NCBI RefSeq assembly: GCF_007997305.1
Contig: NZ_VORZ01000003.1
Location: 248,001 to 312,000 of the forward strand
Length of the DNA: 64,000 nucleotides
Direction: 5' to 3'
Source: Psychrobacter frigidicola
GTDB taxonomy: Bacteria > Pseudomonadota > Gammaproteobacteria > Pseudomonadales > Moraxellaceae
The translations under genes were made by a program, and so were the position numbers. The notes under the pieces are model-generated. The model was not told the DNA's origin. It saw only the letters and a program-made list of their open reading frames with translations, and did no database searches. Positions 34,514 through 44,773 of the stretch are shown one piece after another. Each line of letters begins with the position of its first letter. Within the stretch, counting starts at the first letter, position 1.

Positions 34514-35239
34514 ATGGATATTATATTAGCTTCTGGTTCGCCGCGTCGCCATGAACTACTTGCTGCTGCACAATTAGAATTTAGTATCATGAGCGTTGAT
34601 ATCGACGAAACGCCGCACGATGATGAAAGCCCAAAAGATTACATTCAACGTATGGTGACTACTAAAGCTACCGCTGCTGTCGCTAAATTAAATGCTGATC
34701 ATCAAAACAATCAGTCTCAGCTATCCACATTTTCTCTAGCATTGAACATCCCTTTTATAATTTTGACCGCCGACACTATCGGTGTGCTGCCAGACGGTAA
34801 GACAGTTTTAGTCAAGCCCACAGATTGCAATCATGCTTATAGTATGTGGCAGCGAATGTCTGATAAGACGCATCAAGTGTGGACTGCAGTGCAAGCCACG
34901 CAAGTAATACTAACTGCAATAGACAAAACTAATTCTAACGACAGCATAAGCAGTGTAGATACTATTGAATTACAGGTAATTTGGCAGCAGCAAATTATTG
35001 AACGTACCGACGTCAGCTTTGTACCTTTAACACCGGATATGATGGCGAATTACTGGAACAGTGGTGAGCCTGCTGATAAAGCGGGTGGTTATGGTATCCA
35101 AGGTTTAGCAGCGGCATGGGTGACACGAATTAATGGCAGTTATACCAATGTTGTTGGCCTTCCATTAGCGCAAACGCTTGCCTTAATTAACGATGCCAGT
35201 AACGGCTACAACAATAATAAGATTAAGCTAATAAGCTAA
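34514..35239 (+). CDS. maf: Maf-family nucleoside triphosphate pyrophosphatase
   Basis: Maf proteins hydrolyse dTTP/UTP or modified nucleotides to monophosphates and are often found next to mreBCD and rng (yhdE position). The N-terminal ILASGSPRRHELL is diagnostic, followed by DIDETP and the catalytic acid in ILTADTIGVLPDGKTV. The C-terminal GEPADKAGGYGIQGLAAAWV and SYTNVVGLPLAQT are standard. At 241 residues it is longer than usual (about 195). The extra length is two low-complexity insertions, one around LNADHQNNQSQLSTFSLALN and one around AIDKTNSNDSISSVDT. The core residues are intact. Confidence 0.93.
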   Translation: MDIILASGSPRRHELLAAAQLEFSIMSVDIDETPHDDESPKDYIQRMVTTKATAAVAKLNADHQNNQSQLSTFSLALNIPFIILTADTIGVLPDGKTVLVKPTDCNHAYSMWQRMSDKTHQVWTAVQATQVILTAIDKTNSNDSISSVDTIELQVIWQQQIIERTDVSFVPLTPDMMANYWNSGEPADKAGGYGIQGLAAAWVTRINGSYTNVVGLPLAQTLALINDASNGYNNNKIKLIS

Positions 35240-35365
35240 GACACATAATGACACGGCAGGATAGTGGGCATAGTTATAGCGTGTTTGCTACACTAACCTA
35301 CAATTAAGTTATTCACGCTATTAGTAACTATTCATTAGAACAATGATAATAAGAGAAGAGGCACT

Positions 35366-36955
35366 ATGTCTGAAGAGCTGCTGATTAATGTCAGTCCGAT
35401 GGAATCCCGTGTGGCAGTCTTAGATAATGGTGTACTAGGCGAGATTTATATTGAGCGCCACCATAAACTGGGCTTAGTGGGTAATATATATTTGGGCACG
35501 GTGGTACGCGTTCTGCCTGGGATGCAAGCAGCCTTTGTTGATATTGGCCAGTCACGAACCGCGTTCTTGCATGTGAATGATATGCAGCGTGAATCGCGTC
35601 CATTGGTTAGTAAAAGTAATAAAGTGGTAGATATTACCGATGACAAGCCTATTGCCGTACCTGAAGTTGACTTGGCCATATCACCCCCAGTCGTCAGCGC
35701 TCAAAGTGCCAATGTCGTAGTTACTGCCAGTAAAAGCCTCATTCAACATCGACTGCATGAAAGCCAGCGTATCTTAGTGCAAGTTACTAAGGATCAACTG
35801 GGTAGTAAAGGCGCACGTCTGACGACCAATATCTCTCTACCATCCCGCTATTTAGTCTATTTGCCATCCAGCGATCACATTGGTATTTCTCAACGCATTG
35901 ACGGTGACGAGGAGCGCACACGGCTTAAGACTGAACTGAATAGTTTGATGCAAACCGTCAACCTGCAAGGTGGTCTCATTGCCCGTACCGCTGCTGAGCG
36001 TATGCCAGTAGATAAGCTTGAAGAAGATATCTACTACCTGGTACAACTTTGGCGTACCATTTGTGCTAGACGACAAGAGATCAATCATCATAAAAGCTCA
36101 GAGCTCATCTATCAAGAGCTGTCTCTACCGCTGCGTTCCATTCGTGACTTGGTTCATGGGGATACCGAAAAGGTCATCGTTGATAACGAGCAAATTTACG
36201 CACAAGTCCGAGAGTTTGCCAAAGAGTTCGTGCCTTTTATTTATGATAGCATCGTTCACTATACCGCTGAACCTGCGTTATTTGATGTACACCGGGTCGA
36301 AGAGGACTTACGTGACGCACTCAAACGTCGGGTTGATCTAAAATCTGGTGGTTACCTGATTATTGATCAAACTGAGGCCATGACTACAATCGATGTCAAT
36401 ACCGGTTCGTTCGTTGGCGGTCGTTCGTTAGAAGATACGGTATATAAGACCAATTTAGAAGCTACCCATGCTATCGCACGGCAACTGCGCTTGCGGAACT
36501 TGGGCGGTATTATCATTCTAGATTTTATTGATATGCTAGAGCAACCGCACAAAGATGATGTACTTGAAAGCCTACAATCGCAATTAACAAAAGATTATGC
36601 TAAATCTAACATCACCCAAGTCAGTGAACTTGGCTTAGTTGAGATGACACGTAAGCGCACACGCGAATCGTTAGGCCAGCAGCTGTGTGAGCCATGTTCG
36701 ACTTGTCAGGGACGCGGCTTTGTCAAAACTGCTGAAACCGTCTGTTTCGAGATATTCCGTGAGATTATGCGCTGTGCTCGTACCTATAACTCACCGAAAA
36801 AGTTTACTGTGGTCGCTCATGCCGCTGTCATTGATTTGTTATTGACCTCAGAAGCAGACACGGTAGCCGATTTGGAATATCTATTGGGACGAGTTGTTAC
36901 TTTTGAAGTTGAAAGCCTTTATACCCAAGAGCAATATGATATTGTCTTAGATTGA
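35366..36955 (+). CDS. rng: Ribonuclease G
   Basis: RNase G (CafA) is a single-strand-specific endonuclease of the RNase E family that matures the 16S rRNA 5' end and cuts some mRNAs. The S1 domain is near residues 37-130; the 5'-sensor region follows. The DNase-I-like catalytic domain has the two metal aspartates in DQTEAMTTIDVNTG and IIILDFIDM. The zinc-link is CEPCSTCQGRG. At 529 residues it is about 40 longer than E. coli RNase G (489). The extra residues lie inside the S1 domain (about 77-115, VVDITDDKPIAVPEVDLAIS and beyond). The C-terminus ends shortly after EVESLYTQEQYD, so it is not a full RNase E. Confidence 0.95.
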   Translation: MSEELLINVSPMESRVAVLDNGVLGEIYIERHHKLGLVGNIYLGTVVRVLPGMQAAFVDIGQSRTAFLHVNDMQRESRPLVSKSNKVVDITDDKPIAVPEVDLAISPPVVSAQSANVVVTASKSLIQHRLHESQRILVQVTKDQLGSKGARLTTNISLPSRYLVYLPSSDHIGISQRIDGDEERTRLKTELNSLMQTVNLQGGLIARTAAERMPVDKLEEDIYYLVQLWRTICARRQEINHHKSSELIYQELSLPLRSIRDLVHGDTEKVIVDNEQIYAQVREFAKEFVPFIYDSIVHYTAEPALFDVHRVEEDLRDALKRRVDLKSGGYLIIDQTEAMTTIDVNTGSFVGGRSLEDTVYKTNLEATHAIARQLRLRNLGGIIILDFIDMLEQPHKDDVLESLQSQLTKDYAKSNITQVSELGLVEMTRKRTRESLGQQLCEPCSTCQGRGFVKTAETVCFEIFREIMRCARTYNSPKKFTVVAHAAVIDLLLTSEADTVADLEYLLGRVVTFEVESLYTQEQYDIVLD

Positions 36956-37400
36956 TTATTGCTAAAAATTATAGATATAAATGAGAACCTAATATAAAGA
37001 AATTAGTAAAATAATGACATCTATATACTTAAAAAACCTATGATGAACAGTGTAAAATAACGTAGAGTCCTTGAATACAACCCATATTGCACTTGCAATC
37101 ATCAAAATGTTCTGTATAATCTACACTACTGAATTATAAGCGCACGGCCGAACAGCCAGCGCTATGACAGCTAGGGCATCGTTTCTAGCACTATTTCATT
37201 ATGCTTTTGCTGACATCCATATAATTAGGAGAGTTGGCGGGGCTTTAAATTATTTTGCTTTTGGCACGCTGCTGGTTCTACTAAGAACAGATTCTGATAA
37301 AGAATAGGAAGCCGCTTGAAGTAAGTCTTTAACCAAACAGCTTTTAGTCATCCACTTGCAACGCAAGAATGATTGAAGCACATATTAGGAGCTTGCTGGC
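36956..37400. other. Gene-free region with the S10 operon promoter and long leader
   Basis: No gene in 445 bp. It carries the probable S10 promoter (37093-37120) and about 270 nt of leader with several GC-rich stretches able to pair (for example near 37140-37180 and 37230-37280). Enterobacterial S10 leaders are bound by L4 for autoregulation; whether this one is cannot be told by eye. Confidence 0.6.
37093..37120 (+). promoter_or_regulatory. Probable S10 operon promoter
   Basis: TTGCAA (37093-37098), 16-bp spacer, TATAAT (37115-37120). Transcription would begin near 37127 and leave a leader of about 270 nt before rpsJ. Confidence 0.7.
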
Positions 37401-37712
37401 ATGGCTAACCAGAGAATCCGTATCCGACTCAAATCTTTTGATCATAGATTAATCGACCAGTCGGCTCAAGAGATTGTTGATACTGCAAAGCGCACTGGTG
37501 CGCAAGTTTGTGGTCCTGTACCGTTGCCGACTCGCATTGAGCGCTTCAACGTTTTAACCTCACCACACGTCAACAAAGATGCTCGTGATCAGTACGAAAT
37601 CCGTACCCACAAGCGTATGGTTGATATTGTTCAGCCTACTGACAAAACTGTGGACGCGTTAATGAAGTTAGATTTAGCGGCGGGCGTTGACGTTCAAATT
37701 GCTTTGGGTTAA
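37401..37712 (+). CDS. rpsJ: 30S ribosomal protein S10
   Basis: A 103-residue S10 (NusE), a 30S head protein that also pairs with NusB in transcription antitermination and contacts NusG. The sequence [17 protein letters not shown] to DVQIALG is full length, including the [20 protein letters not shown] loop. AGGAG lies 9 nt upstream. First gene of the S10 operon. Confidence 0.98.
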   Translation: MANQRIRIRLKSFDHRLIDQSAQEIVDTAKRTGAQVCGPVPLPTRIERFNVLTSPHVNKDARDQYEIRTHKRMVDIVQPTDKTVDALMKLDLAAGVDVQIALG

Positions 37713-37761
37713 TGCACATTAAATATCCAAACCATTAATAGAAGATATAAAGAGGTTTAAA

Positions 37762-38400
37762 ATGGCGATTGGTTTAGTCGGTAAAAAATGCGGCATGACC
37801 CGTGTCTTCACTGAAGCAGGCGCATCTATCCCTGTAACAGTCGTTGAGATTAGTGCGAACCGCATTACTCAAGTAAAAAATACTGATGTAGATGGCTATC
37901 AAGCCATCCAAGTCACCACAGGTACCCGTCGTGACAGCCGCGTAACAGCCGCACAAAAAGGTCACTTCGCAAAAGCTGGTGTTGCAGCTGGTCGTGGTGT
38001 TTGGGAATTTCGTGCCAATGAAAGCGATCTTGAAGGCCGCGAAATTGGTGGTGAGATCCTAGCTGACCTATTTGTAGAAGGTCAGATGGTTGATGTCACA
38101 GGAAATAGTAAAGGTAAAGGCTTTCAGGGCGGCGTAAAGCGTCACAACTTTAGCATGCAAGATGCCACTCATGGTAACTCAGTGTCTCACCGTGCCATTG
38201 GTTCTACTGGTCAAAACCAGTCGCCAGGTAAAGTGTTTAAAGGCAAAAAGATGCCAGGTCAGATGGGTAATAAGCGTGTCACCGTTCAAGGCCTAGAAGT
38301 GGTCTCGGTTGACGTCGAAAATGGATTACTTGTCATCAAGGGTGCTATCCCAGGTGCCACCGGTGGCGATGTCATCGTACGTCCGTCAGTCAAAGCCTAA
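37762..38400 (+). CDS. rplC: 50S ribosomal protein L3
   Basis: A 212-residue L3, an early 23S rRNA-binding assembly protein whose long loop reaches the peptidyl transferase centre. The loop [20 protein letters not shown], with the Gln that PrmB methylates in E. coli, is visible, followed by [25 protein letters not shown] precedes the ATG. Second gene of the S10 operon. Confidence 0.98.
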   Translation: MAIGLVGKKCGMTRVFTEAGASIPVTVVEISANRITQVKNTDVDGYQAIQVTTGTRRDSRVTAAQKGHFAKAGVAAGRGVWEFRANESDLEGREIGGEILADLFVEGQMVDVTGNSKGKGFQGGVKRHNFSMQDATHGNSVSHRAIGSTGQNQSPGKVFKGKKMPGQMGNKRVTVQGLEVVSVDVENGLLVIKGAIPGATGGDVIVRPSVKA

Positions 38401-38414
38401 GCAAGGGGATTAAC

Positions 38415-39017
38415 GTGGATTTAAAAACAGTTACAGGGGCAGCGGTTGAGCTTTCTGATACGGCTTTCGGTCGTGAATTCAACGAAGCATTAGTGCATCA
38501 AGTTGTTACCGCATATCTTGCTGGTGCTCGCCAAGGTACTCGTGCTCAAAAGACTCGTGCTGAAGTTTCTGGCGGTGGCATCAAGCCATGGCGCCAAAAA
38601 GGTACTGGTCGCGCTCGTGCAGGTTCTATTCGTAGCCCAATCTGGCGTGGAGGCGGACGTGCGTTCGCTGCTAAACCACAAGATTGGTCGCAGAAAGTTA
38701 ACCGCAAAATGTATCGCGGTGCTATGCAGTGCATTCTAGCCGAGTTAATACGTCAAGATCGTCTGATTCTAGTTGAAGACATTACTATGTCGGCACCTAA
38801 GACCAAAGACTTAATCGCTAAATTAAGTGAATTGAATGCACCACGTGCATTAATCATCACTAAAGAAGTCGATGAAAACTTGTACTTAGCCGCCCGCAAT
38901 ATTCCACACGTCAATGTACTAGGTACAAGTGAAGTGGATCCAGTGAGCTTGATTGCTTTTGATAAAGTAATCATGTCAGTTGAAGCTGCGAAACAATTTG
39001 AGGAAGCACTAGCATGA
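38415..39017 (+). CDS. rplD: 50S ribosomal protein L4
   Basis: A 200-residue L4 starting with GTG (AAGGGG 7 nt upstream). It binds 23S rRNA domain I and lines the exit tunnel through its loop [20 protein letters not shown]. In E. coli L4 also represses its own operon by binding the S10 leader. Its last bases overlap the rplW start (ATGA). Confidence 0.98.
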   Translation: MDLKTVTGAAVELSDTAFGREFNEALVHQVVTAYLAGARQGTRAQKTRAEVSGGGIKPWRQKGTGRARAGSIRSPIWRGGGRAFAAKPQDWSQKVNRKMYRGAMQCILAELIRQDRLILVEDITMSAPKTKDLIAKLSELNAPRALIITKEVDENLYLAARNIPHVNVLGTSEVDPVSLIAFDKVIMSVEAAKQFEEALA

Positions 39018-39364
39018 ACAACGCAAGACTTTATCAGGTCTTAAGAGGACCTGTCTTCTCAGAAAAATCTCAGATGCTCGGTGACTCACTTGGCGTGCAA
39101 GTATTCAAAATTGATACTAACGCTACTAAGCTTGAAGTTAAAAAAGCAGTTGAGTTAATGTTTGAAGGTGTTGAAGTTTTAAAAGTAAACACTTTGAATG
39201 TTAAAGGTAAGACAAAGCGTTTTGGTAAAAACATCGGCCGTCGTAATGATTATAAAAAAGCCTATGTCACCTTAAAAGCTGGTCACGATGTACAAATGGC
39301 TGATGCTGGTGAGGATGTAGCGAATACTACTACCTCTACTAGTGAAACAGCGAACAACGAATAA
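39014..39364 (+). CDS. rplW: 50S ribosomal protein L23
   Basis: L23 sits at the tunnel exit and docks SRP and trigger factor. It begins [20 protein letters not shown] and includes [20 protein letters not shown]. It has 116 residues, about 16 more than E. coli L23; the extra part is an acidic, Thr/Ser-rich tail after [13 protein letters not shown]. It overlaps rplD by 4 bases. Confidence 0.97.
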   Translation: MNNARLYQVLRGPVFSEKSQMLGDSLGVQVFKIDTNATKLEVKKAVELMFEGVEVLKVNTLNVKGKTKRFGKNIGRRNDYKKAYVTLKAGHDVQMADAGEDVANTTTSTSETANNE

Positions 39365-39375
39365 GGATTACACTC

Positions 39376-40200
39376 ATGCCTATCGTAAAAGCGAAGCCAA
39401 CATCACCAGGCCGCCGTTTTGTTGAAAAAGTGGTGCATCCACACCTTTATAAAGGTCGTCCGTTTGCAGCACTTCTAGAATCAAAAAGCAAGTCAGGTGG
39501 TCGTAATAATAATGGCCGCATTACTACTCGTCATATTGGCGGTGGTCATAAGCAACATTACCGCATCATTGACTTCAAGCGTACCAAAGACAATATTCCA
39601 GCCACGGTAGAGCGTATTGAATACGATCCTAACCGCACAGCTCATATTGCTCTTCTTAAGTATGCTGATGGCGAGCGTCGTTACATTATCGCTGCTAAAA
39701 AACAAGCTGTTGGTGATACAGTATTATCAGGTGAAGCGTCTCCAATTCGCCCAGGTAACTGTTTACCACTTAAAAACATCCCGTTAGGTACTGTGATTCA
39801 CAATATCGAGCTCAAAATCGGTAAAGGTGCACAGATTGCTCGTTCAGCGGGTGCAAGTGTTCAGCTACTGGGTCGTGACGGTATTTACGCGATTCTTCGT
39901 CTGCGTTCAGGTGAAACTCGCCGTGTACATGTTAATTGCCGTGCGGTTATTGGTGAAGTCTCTAATACTGAAAACAATTTGAAATCACTTGGTAAAGCGG
40001 GTGCTTCACGTTGGCGCGGTATTCGTCCATCTGTTCGTGGTGTCGCGATGAACCCTGTTGATCACCCACATGGTGGTGGTGAAGGTCGTAATAAAGGTCG
40101 CCATCCAACCAGCCCTTGGGGTCAGAAGTCTAAAGGACTTAAAACGCGTCATAATAAGCGTACTGACAGTATGATCATCCGTCGCGCCAAGAAGAAATAA
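39376..40200 (+). CDS. rplB: 50S ribosomal protein L2
   Basis: A 274-residue L2, required for subunit association and close to the peptidyl transferase centre. It begins [19 protein letters not shown]; the conserved C-terminal [16 protein letters not shown], with the functionally important His, is intact, and it ends RRAKKK. 11 bp separate it from rplW. Confidence 0.98.
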   Translation: MPIVKAKPTSPGRRFVEKVVHPHLYKGRPFAALLESKSKSGGRNNNGRITTRHIGGGHKQHYRIIDFKRTKDNIPATVERIEYDPNRTAHIALLKYADGERRYIIAAKKQAVGDTVLSGEASPIRPGNCLPLKNIPLGTVIHNIELKIGKGAQIARSAGASVQLLGRDGIYAILRLRSGETRRVHVNCRAVIGEVSNTENNLKSLGKAGASRWRGIRPSVRGVAMNPVDHPHGGGEGRNKGRHPTSPWGQKSKGLKTRHNKRTDSMIIRRAKKK

Positions 40201-40212
40201 AGGAAGAATCTC

Positions 40213-40488
40213 ATGCCTCGTTCATTGAAAAAAGGTCCATTCATAGACGCGCACTTGTTTGCTAAAGTTGAGAATGCATTAGAAACCAACTCACGCAAAC
40301 CCATTAAAACTTGGTCGCGCCGCTCGATGATTTTGCCACAAATGGTTGGCCTAACTTTATCTGTTCACAACGGCCGTACTCATGTACCGGTTATTGTAAG
40401 CGAACAGATGGTTGGTCATAAACTAGGTGAATTTGCTCCGACTCGTACGTATCGTGGTCATGGCATTGACAGAAAAGCTAAGAAATAA
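40213..40488 (+). CDS. rpsS: 30S ribosomal protein S19
   Basis: A 91-residue S19, a 30S head protein that contacts S13 and the A-site finger. It begins [19 protein letters not shown]; the conserved [16 protein letters not shown] and [12 protein letters not shown] are present. It lies 12 bp after rplB. Confidence 0.98.
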
Positions 40489-40498
40489 GGTGCTCACC

Positions 40499-40828
40499 AT
40501 GGAAGTAACTGCAAAATTACGCGGTGCCGCCATATCGGCACAAAAAGTTAGACTCGTTGCTGATGAAGTTCGTGGCAAATCTATCGAGCGTGCTTTGGAT
40601 ATCCTAACGTATAGCAATAAAAAAGGCGCTGTATTCGTTAAGAAATGTCTTAACTCAGCCATCGCCAATGCTGAAAACAACAACGGTTTAGATATCGATA
40701 CTCTTAAAGTATCAACTATCTACGTTGATGAAGGCATTACGCTAAAACGTATCCTACCACGTGCTAAAGGTCGCGCTGACCGTATCAGTAAGCGTACCTG
40801 TCACATCACTATAAAGGTAGGAGAATAA
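40499..40828 (+). CDS. rplV: 50S ribosomal protein L22
   Basis: A 109-residue L22 starting at ATG 40499 ([20 protein letters not shown]). A longer frame back to 40427 only overlaps rpsS and is not used. Its hairpin, [19 protein letters not shown], lines the exit tunnel and is a macrolide-resistance site. It binds all six 23S domains. Confidence 0.97.
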
Positions 40829-40831
40829 GTT

Positions 40832-41557
40832 ATGGGTCAAAAAGTACATCCAATCGGAATTCGTCTTGGTGTTGTCAAGAAGCATAATGCAAATTGGTAT
40901 GCTAGCCCTAAACAATACTCAGAATACCTCATCAACGATATACAAGTACGCGATTATCTACGTAAAAAGCTAGATAACGCTATGATTAGTAATATCATGA
41001 TTGAGCGTCCTACTGGTGCCGCTAAGATTACCATCGCCACTGCGCGTCCTGGTATCGTTATCGGTAAAAAAGGCGAAGATATTGAGAGACTTCAAAAAGA
41101 ATTGACCAAGATGATGGGCGTACCCGCTCAGGTCAACATTGAAGAAATCACCTCACCTGACCTTGATGCTCGTCTGGTAGCAGATGGCATTGGTAGCCAG
41201 CTTGAGCGCCGTGTTATGTTTCGCCGTGCAATGAAGCGCGCCGTACAAAATAGCATGCGTTCTGGTGCTAAAGGTATTAAAGTTGAGTTGTCTGGCCGTC
41301 TTGGCGGTGCTGAGATTGCTCGTACTGAATGGTACCGTGAAGGTCGTGTGCCACTACATACGCTACGTGCCGATATTGACTATGCGTCAGTACGTGCGGA
41401 AACCACTTACGGCACCATTGGTGTTAAAGTTTGGATTTTCCGTGGCGAAATTCTTGACGGTATGAACAGTGTATACAATCCCGTCAAAGAAGAGCAGACT
41501 CGTGCGCCAAAACGCCGTGGTCGTGGTGGAAACCGTCGAAACACAGACAGAGGTTAA
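40832..41557 (+). CDS. rpsC: 30S ribosomal protein S3
   Basis: A 241-residue S3, which forms part of the mRNA entry helicase. The KH domain motif [14 protein letters not shown] is near residue 70, and the C-terminal domain runs through [20 protein letters not shown]. It ends in a basic tail ([17 protein letters not shown]). 3 bp after rplV. Confidence 0.98.
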   Translation: MGQKVHPIGIRLGVVKKHNANWYASPKQYSEYLINDIQVRDYLRKKLDNAMISNIMIERPTGAAKITIATARPGIVIGKKGEDIERLQKELTKMMGVPAQVNIEEITSPDLDARLVADGIGSQLERRVMFRRAMKRAVQNSMRSGAKGIKVELSGRLGGAEIARTEWYREGRVPLHTLRADIDYASVRAETTYGTIGVKVWIFRGEILDGMNSVYNPVKEEQTRAPKRRGRGGNRRNTDRG

Positions 41558-41560
41558 ACT

Positions 41561-41974
41561 ATGTTACAGCCAAAACGTACCAAGTTTCGTAAAATGCACA
41601 AAGGTCGTAACACTGGGCTCGCTCATCGTGGAAGCACCGTTGCATTTGGACAATTTGGTCTAAAATCTTTGACTCGCGGTCGTATGACTGCCCGTCAAAT
41701 TGAAGCGGCACGTCGTACCATTACTCGTAAAATTAAGCGTGGTGGTAAAATTTGGATTCGTGTTTTCCCAGACAAACCTATTTCCAATAAACCATTAGAA
41801 GTACGTATGGGTAAAGGTAAAGGTCCTGTAGAATACTGGGTATGCGAAGTCAAACCTGGTAAAATGCTATATGAACTTGAAGGGGTTTCAGAAGAGCTGG
41901 CTCGCGAAGCTTTAACGCTTGCTGCAGCAAAACTGCCCTTTAAAACTACCATTGTTAAGCGGACGATAATGTAA
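41561..41974 (+). CDS. rplP: 50S ribosomal protein L16
   Basis: A 137-residue L16, which positions the A-site tRNA elbow. It begins [16 protein letters not shown] and contains [20 protein letters not shown], which includes the Arg hydroxylated by RoxA in E. coli. Its stop overlaps the rpmC start by one base. Confidence 0.98.
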   Translation: MLQPKRTKFRKMHKGRNTGLAHRGSTVAFGQFGLKSLTRGRMTARQIEAARRTITRKIKRGGKIWIRVFPDKPISNKPLEVRMGKGKGPVEYWVCEVKPGKMLYELEGVSEELAREALTLAAAKLPFKTTIVKRTIM

Positions 41975-42171
41975 TGAAGATCAGTGAATTACGTGATAAA
42001 TCATTAGAAGAACTGACCCAGTTACTTGATGAAAAGCAACTTGATGCTTTCCGTATTCGTATGGCTAAAGCAACTGGTCAGTTGGGGAATACCCATGAAG
42101 TCAGAGTTAATCGTCGTACGATTGCTCAGGTTCAGACTTTGATTAACGAGAAACAACGAGGCGACTCATGA
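41974..42171 (+). CDS. rpmC: 50S ribosomal protein L29
   Basis: A 65-residue L29, two long helices near the tunnel exit ([20 protein letters not shown], then RIMARKATGQLG-like and [15 protein letters not shown]). It is joined to both neighbours: one-base overlap with rplP and four bases with rpsQ. Confidence 0.97.
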   Translation: MKISELRDKSLEELTQLLDEKQLDAFRIRMAKATGQLGNTHEVRVNRRTIAQVQTLINEKQRGDS

Positions 42172-42443
42172 GCGAAAACGATCAAGCAACTACCAACGCT
42201 AGCGTATTGACAGGAAGAGTTGTCAGCGACAAGATGGACAAATCCATCACGGTTTTGATTGAGCGTCTTGTTCGTCATCCTTTATATGGCAAACAGCTTC
42301 GTCGTTCGACTAAAATTAAAGCCCATGATGAGAATAATGTCTGCCAACAAGGTGACCTTGTCCGCATCAAAGAAACGCGTCCAATCTCAAAAACTAAGTC
42401 TTGGACTTTAGTTGATGTGGTTGAAAAAGTAGAAAAAATCTAA
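42168..42443 (+). CDS. rpsQ: 30S ribosomal protein S17
   Basis: A 91-residue S17, a primary 16S rRNA-binding OB-fold protein. It has [20 protein letters not shown] and [13 protein letters not shown]. The N-terminus is slightly longer than in E. coli (84). Last gene of the S10 operon before the internal promoter at 42449. Confidence 0.97.
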   Translation: MSENDQATTNASVLTGRVVSDKMDKSITVLIERLVRHPLYGKQLRRSTKIKAHDENNVCQQGDLVRIKETRPISKTKSWTLVDVVEKVEKI

Positions 42444-42448
42444 GTAAA

Positions 42449-42477
42449 TTGCATTAAAAGTCAGAAGCTGTTAAAAT
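42449..42477 (+). promoter_or_regulatory. Probable spc operon promoter
   Basis: TTGCAT (42449-42454), 17-bp spacer, TAAAAT (42472-42477). It lies in the 181-bp gap between rpsQ and rplN, the usual place of the spc promoter. Confidence 0.65.
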
Positions 42478-42624
42478 GTCCGCCTTTTTAAGGATGCTGA
42501 TTGCGCCGAGCGTATATCACTCACATTAAGAGTAAGCTGCGGTTATTTACATTAAATGCCGTCTACTCATACTGTGCTAGCGGCAGCAACTGGCTTTTAT
42601 TGCTCATACGTGCGGAGTAACGCT

Positions 42625-42993
42625 ATGATTCAGGTTGAGTCAATGCTGGAAGTTGCAGATAATAGCGGTGCAAGACGAGTTCAGTGCATTAAAGTACTGG
42701 GTGGTTCTCATCGTCGTTATGCATCAGTCGGCGATATCATTAAAGTAACGGTTAAAGAAGCCATTCCTCGTGGTCGTGTCAAAAAAGGCGACGTGATGAA
42801 TGCAGTAGTTGTACGTACCAAAAAAGGCGTTCGTCGTCCTGATGGTTCTGTGCTACGTTTTGATGACAATGCTGCGGTATTGTTGAACCAGAACAAAGCA
42901 CCGATTGCAACTCGTATTTTTGGACCGGTAACTCGTGAACTACGTGGTGATCAGTTTATGAAAATTGTATCCCTAGCACCAGAAGTATTGTGA
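42625..42993 (+). CDS. rplN: 50S ribosomal protein L14
   Basis: A 122-residue L14, which lies at the subunit interface and is the target of RsfS. The start is ATG 42625 ([20 protein letters not shown]), with GGAG 8 nt upstream; a longer frame from 42556 is not conserved in form. Ends [11 protein letters not shown]. First gene of the spc operon. Confidence 0.97.
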   Translation: MIQVESMLEVADNSGARRVQCIKVLGGSHRRYASVGDIIKVTVKEAIPRGRVKKGDVMNAVVVRTKKGVRRPDGSVLRFDDNAAVLLNQNKAPIATRIFGPVTRELRGDQFMKIVSLAPEVL

Positions 42994-43001
42994 GGTAATC
43001 C

Positions 43002-43319
43002 ATGTCAAAATTACGTAAAGGCGATACAGTCGTTGTGATTGCTGGTAAAGACAAAAGCAAGCAAGGTACTGTACAAGCTGTAAAAAACGATCGTATTAAA
43101 GTTGAAGGTGTTAATATTGTTACTAAACATCAGAAGCCAAATCAGGCAACTGGCGTTGAAGGCGGCATTATTAAGAAAGAAGCTTTTCTACATATCTCAA
43201 ATGTCGCAATTCTAAATGCGCAAACCCAAAAAGCAGACCGTATTACTTACCAAACCAATGATGATGGCGTTAAACAACGCGTTTATCGTTCAAATGGTGA
43301 AGTCGTGGCGACTGCGTAA
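43002..43319 (+). CDS. rplX: 50S ribosomal protein L24
   Basis: A 105-residue L24, an assembly initiator with a KOW domain (SKLRKGDTVVVIAGKDKSKQ). GEKVNIVTKHQKPNQATGVE-like central region present. 8 bp after rplN. Confidence 0.97.
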   Translation: MSKLRKGDTVVVIAGKDKSKQGTVQAVKNDRIKVEGVNIVTKHQKPNQATGVEGGIIKKEAFLHISNVAILNAQTQKADRITYQTNDDGVKQRVYRSNGEVVATA

Positions 43320-43340
43320 GACACTAAGGGTGTAATTGTA

Positions 43341-43877
43341 ATGGCAAGATTAAAAGCTTTATATAACAATGAACTAAAGCAGCAAATCAAAGAAGAGCTT
43401 GGTTTAGCTAATGTGATGCAAGTGCCTAAAATCACTAAAATCACACTTAATATGGGTGTAGGCGGGGCATCTCAAGACAAGAAATTGCTTGAAGGCGCTG
43501 TAGCTGACATGACTGCGATTGCTGGTCAAAAACCTGTAGTCACCAAAGCGCGTAAATCAATCGCTGGCTTTAAGATTCGTGAAGAATGGCCAATTGGTTG
43601 TAAAGTAACGCTACGCGGTGAGCAAATGTACGAATTTTTAGATCGTCTCATTGCCGTTGCAATTCCTCGTGTTCGTGACTTCCGTGGTTTTTCACCTAAA
43701 GCTTTCGACGGACGTGGCAACTACTCATTGGGTATTAAAGAACAAATCGTATTCCCAGAAGTAGACTTTGACAAGATTGATCGTATCCGTGGTATGGATG
43801 TGACTATCACTACGTCAGCTGCTACTGATGATGAAGGTCGTGCGCTGCTTAAAGCATTCGGCTTCCCATTTAAATAA
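43341..43877 (+). CDS. rplE: 50S ribosomal protein L5
   Basis: A 178-residue L5, which binds 5S rRNA and contacts S13 and P-site tRNA. It has [18 protein letters not shown] and [20 protein letters not shown], and [20 protein letters not shown]. Complete and typical. Confidence 0.98.
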   Translation: MARLKALYNNELKQQIKEELGLANVMQVPKITKITLNMGVGGASQDKKLLEGAVADMTAIAGQKPVVTKARKSIAGFKIREEWPIGCKVTLRGEQMYEFLDRLIAVAIPRVRDFRGFSPKAFDGRGNYSLGIKEQIVFPEVDFDKIDRIRGMDVTITTSAATDDEGRALLKAFGFPFK

Positions 43878-43889
43878 GGTAAAGACGTT

Positions 43890-44195
43890 ATGGCAAAGAA
43901 GAGCATGATTAACCGCGAATTAAAGCGCGAAAAAATGGTTGCTAAATATGCTGATAAGCGTATCAAGCTAAAAGAGACCATCGGTGATATGAATGCAAGT
44001 GACGAAGAGCGTATGGACGCGATGTTAGAGCTACAAGCTTTACCACGTAACTCATCGCCAGTACGTCTGCGCAATCGTTGTGCTATCACAGGTCGTCCTC
44101 ATGGCTACTTCCGTAAGTTTGGCTTATCACGCAATATGCTGCGTGAGCGAGTCATGCAAGGCGATGTGCCTGGTGTTCGTAAAGCAAGCTGGTAA
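43890..44195 (+). CDS. rpsN: 30S ribosomal protein S14 (zinc-free form)
   Basis: A 101-residue S14 of the long, zinc-independent type. It lacks the CxxC pairs of the short form; [20 protein letters not shown] is the conserved C-terminal block. 12 bp after rplE. Confidence 0.97.
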   Translation: MAKKSMINRELKREKMVAKYADKRIKLKETIGDMNASDEERMDAMLELQALPRNSSPVRLRNRCAITGRPHGYFRKFGLSRNMLRERVMQGDVPGVRKASW

Positions 44196-44206
44196 GGAGT
44201 AACTAC

Positions 44207-44605
44207 ATGAGTATGCAAGATACCGTTGGGGATATGCTAACCCGTATTCGTAACGCACAAATGGCTAATAAAGTTTCAGTGGCTATGCCAAGCTCAAAAC
44301 TACGTAAATCTATTGCTGATTTATTAGTTAATGAAGGCTATGTAGCTAGTGCTGTTGTTAAAGCAGAAGACAACAACAAAGCGACCCTATCTATCGAATT
44401 AAAATACTTCGAAGGTAAACCTGTCATCGAAACAATCCAACGTTTCAGCCGTCCTGGCTTGCGCCAGCATCGCGGTAAAGATGCTATCCCTACTGTTAAG
44501 CAGGGTATGGGTGTTGCTATCGTATCAACTAGTAAAGGTATCATGAGTGATCGTGCTGCTCGCGCTGCTGATATCGGTGGTGAAGTCGTCGCGTTTGTAG
44601 CATAA
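44207..44605 (+). CDS. rpsH: 30S ribosomal protein S8
   Basis: A 132-residue S8, a primary 16S rRNA binder. It begins [20 protein letters not shown]; the signature [20 protein letters not shown] is present. In E. coli S8 represses the spc operon at a site in the rplE region. It is followed here by an unusually long gap with hairpins. Confidence 0.98.
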   Translation: MSMQDTVGDMLTRIRNAQMANKVSVAMPSSKLRKSIADLLVNEGYVASAVVKAEDNNKATLSIELKYFEGKPVIETIQRFSRPGLRQHRGKDAIPTVKQGMGVAIVSTSKGIMSDRAARAADIGGEVVAFVA

Positions 44606-44643
44606 GCTACACACTGGCAAAGTCTATTTGTATCTCGTTAGAC

Positions 44644-44680
44644 TCACGCCATCCTAATAATTCTTTATTTCAAGGATGGC
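44644..44680. repeat. Inverted repeat in the rpsH-rplF gap
   Basis: ACGCCATCC and GGATGGCGT, 9 bp, separated by about 19 nt (TAATAATTCTTTATTTCAA). There is no T-run. A structured spacer RNA or protein-binding site inside the spc operon is possible. Confidence 0.5.
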
Positions 44681-44741
44681 GTACAACATACCTCAACAAT
44701 TATTTAAAATTGATGAGTGTCTAATACGATCAATTATGCTA

Positions 44742-44773
44742 AACTAACACGCTTTTTAGCCTGTTAGTTTTTT
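44742..44773 (+). terminator. Terminator-like hairpin inside the spc operon
   Basis: An 8-bp stem AACTAACA/TGTTAGTT with a 12-nt loop, followed by TTTT. It lies 52 bp ahead of rplF. As a terminator it would attenuate distal spc transcription (rplF to rpmJ). Possible promoter elements upstream are poor. Confidence 0.6.
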
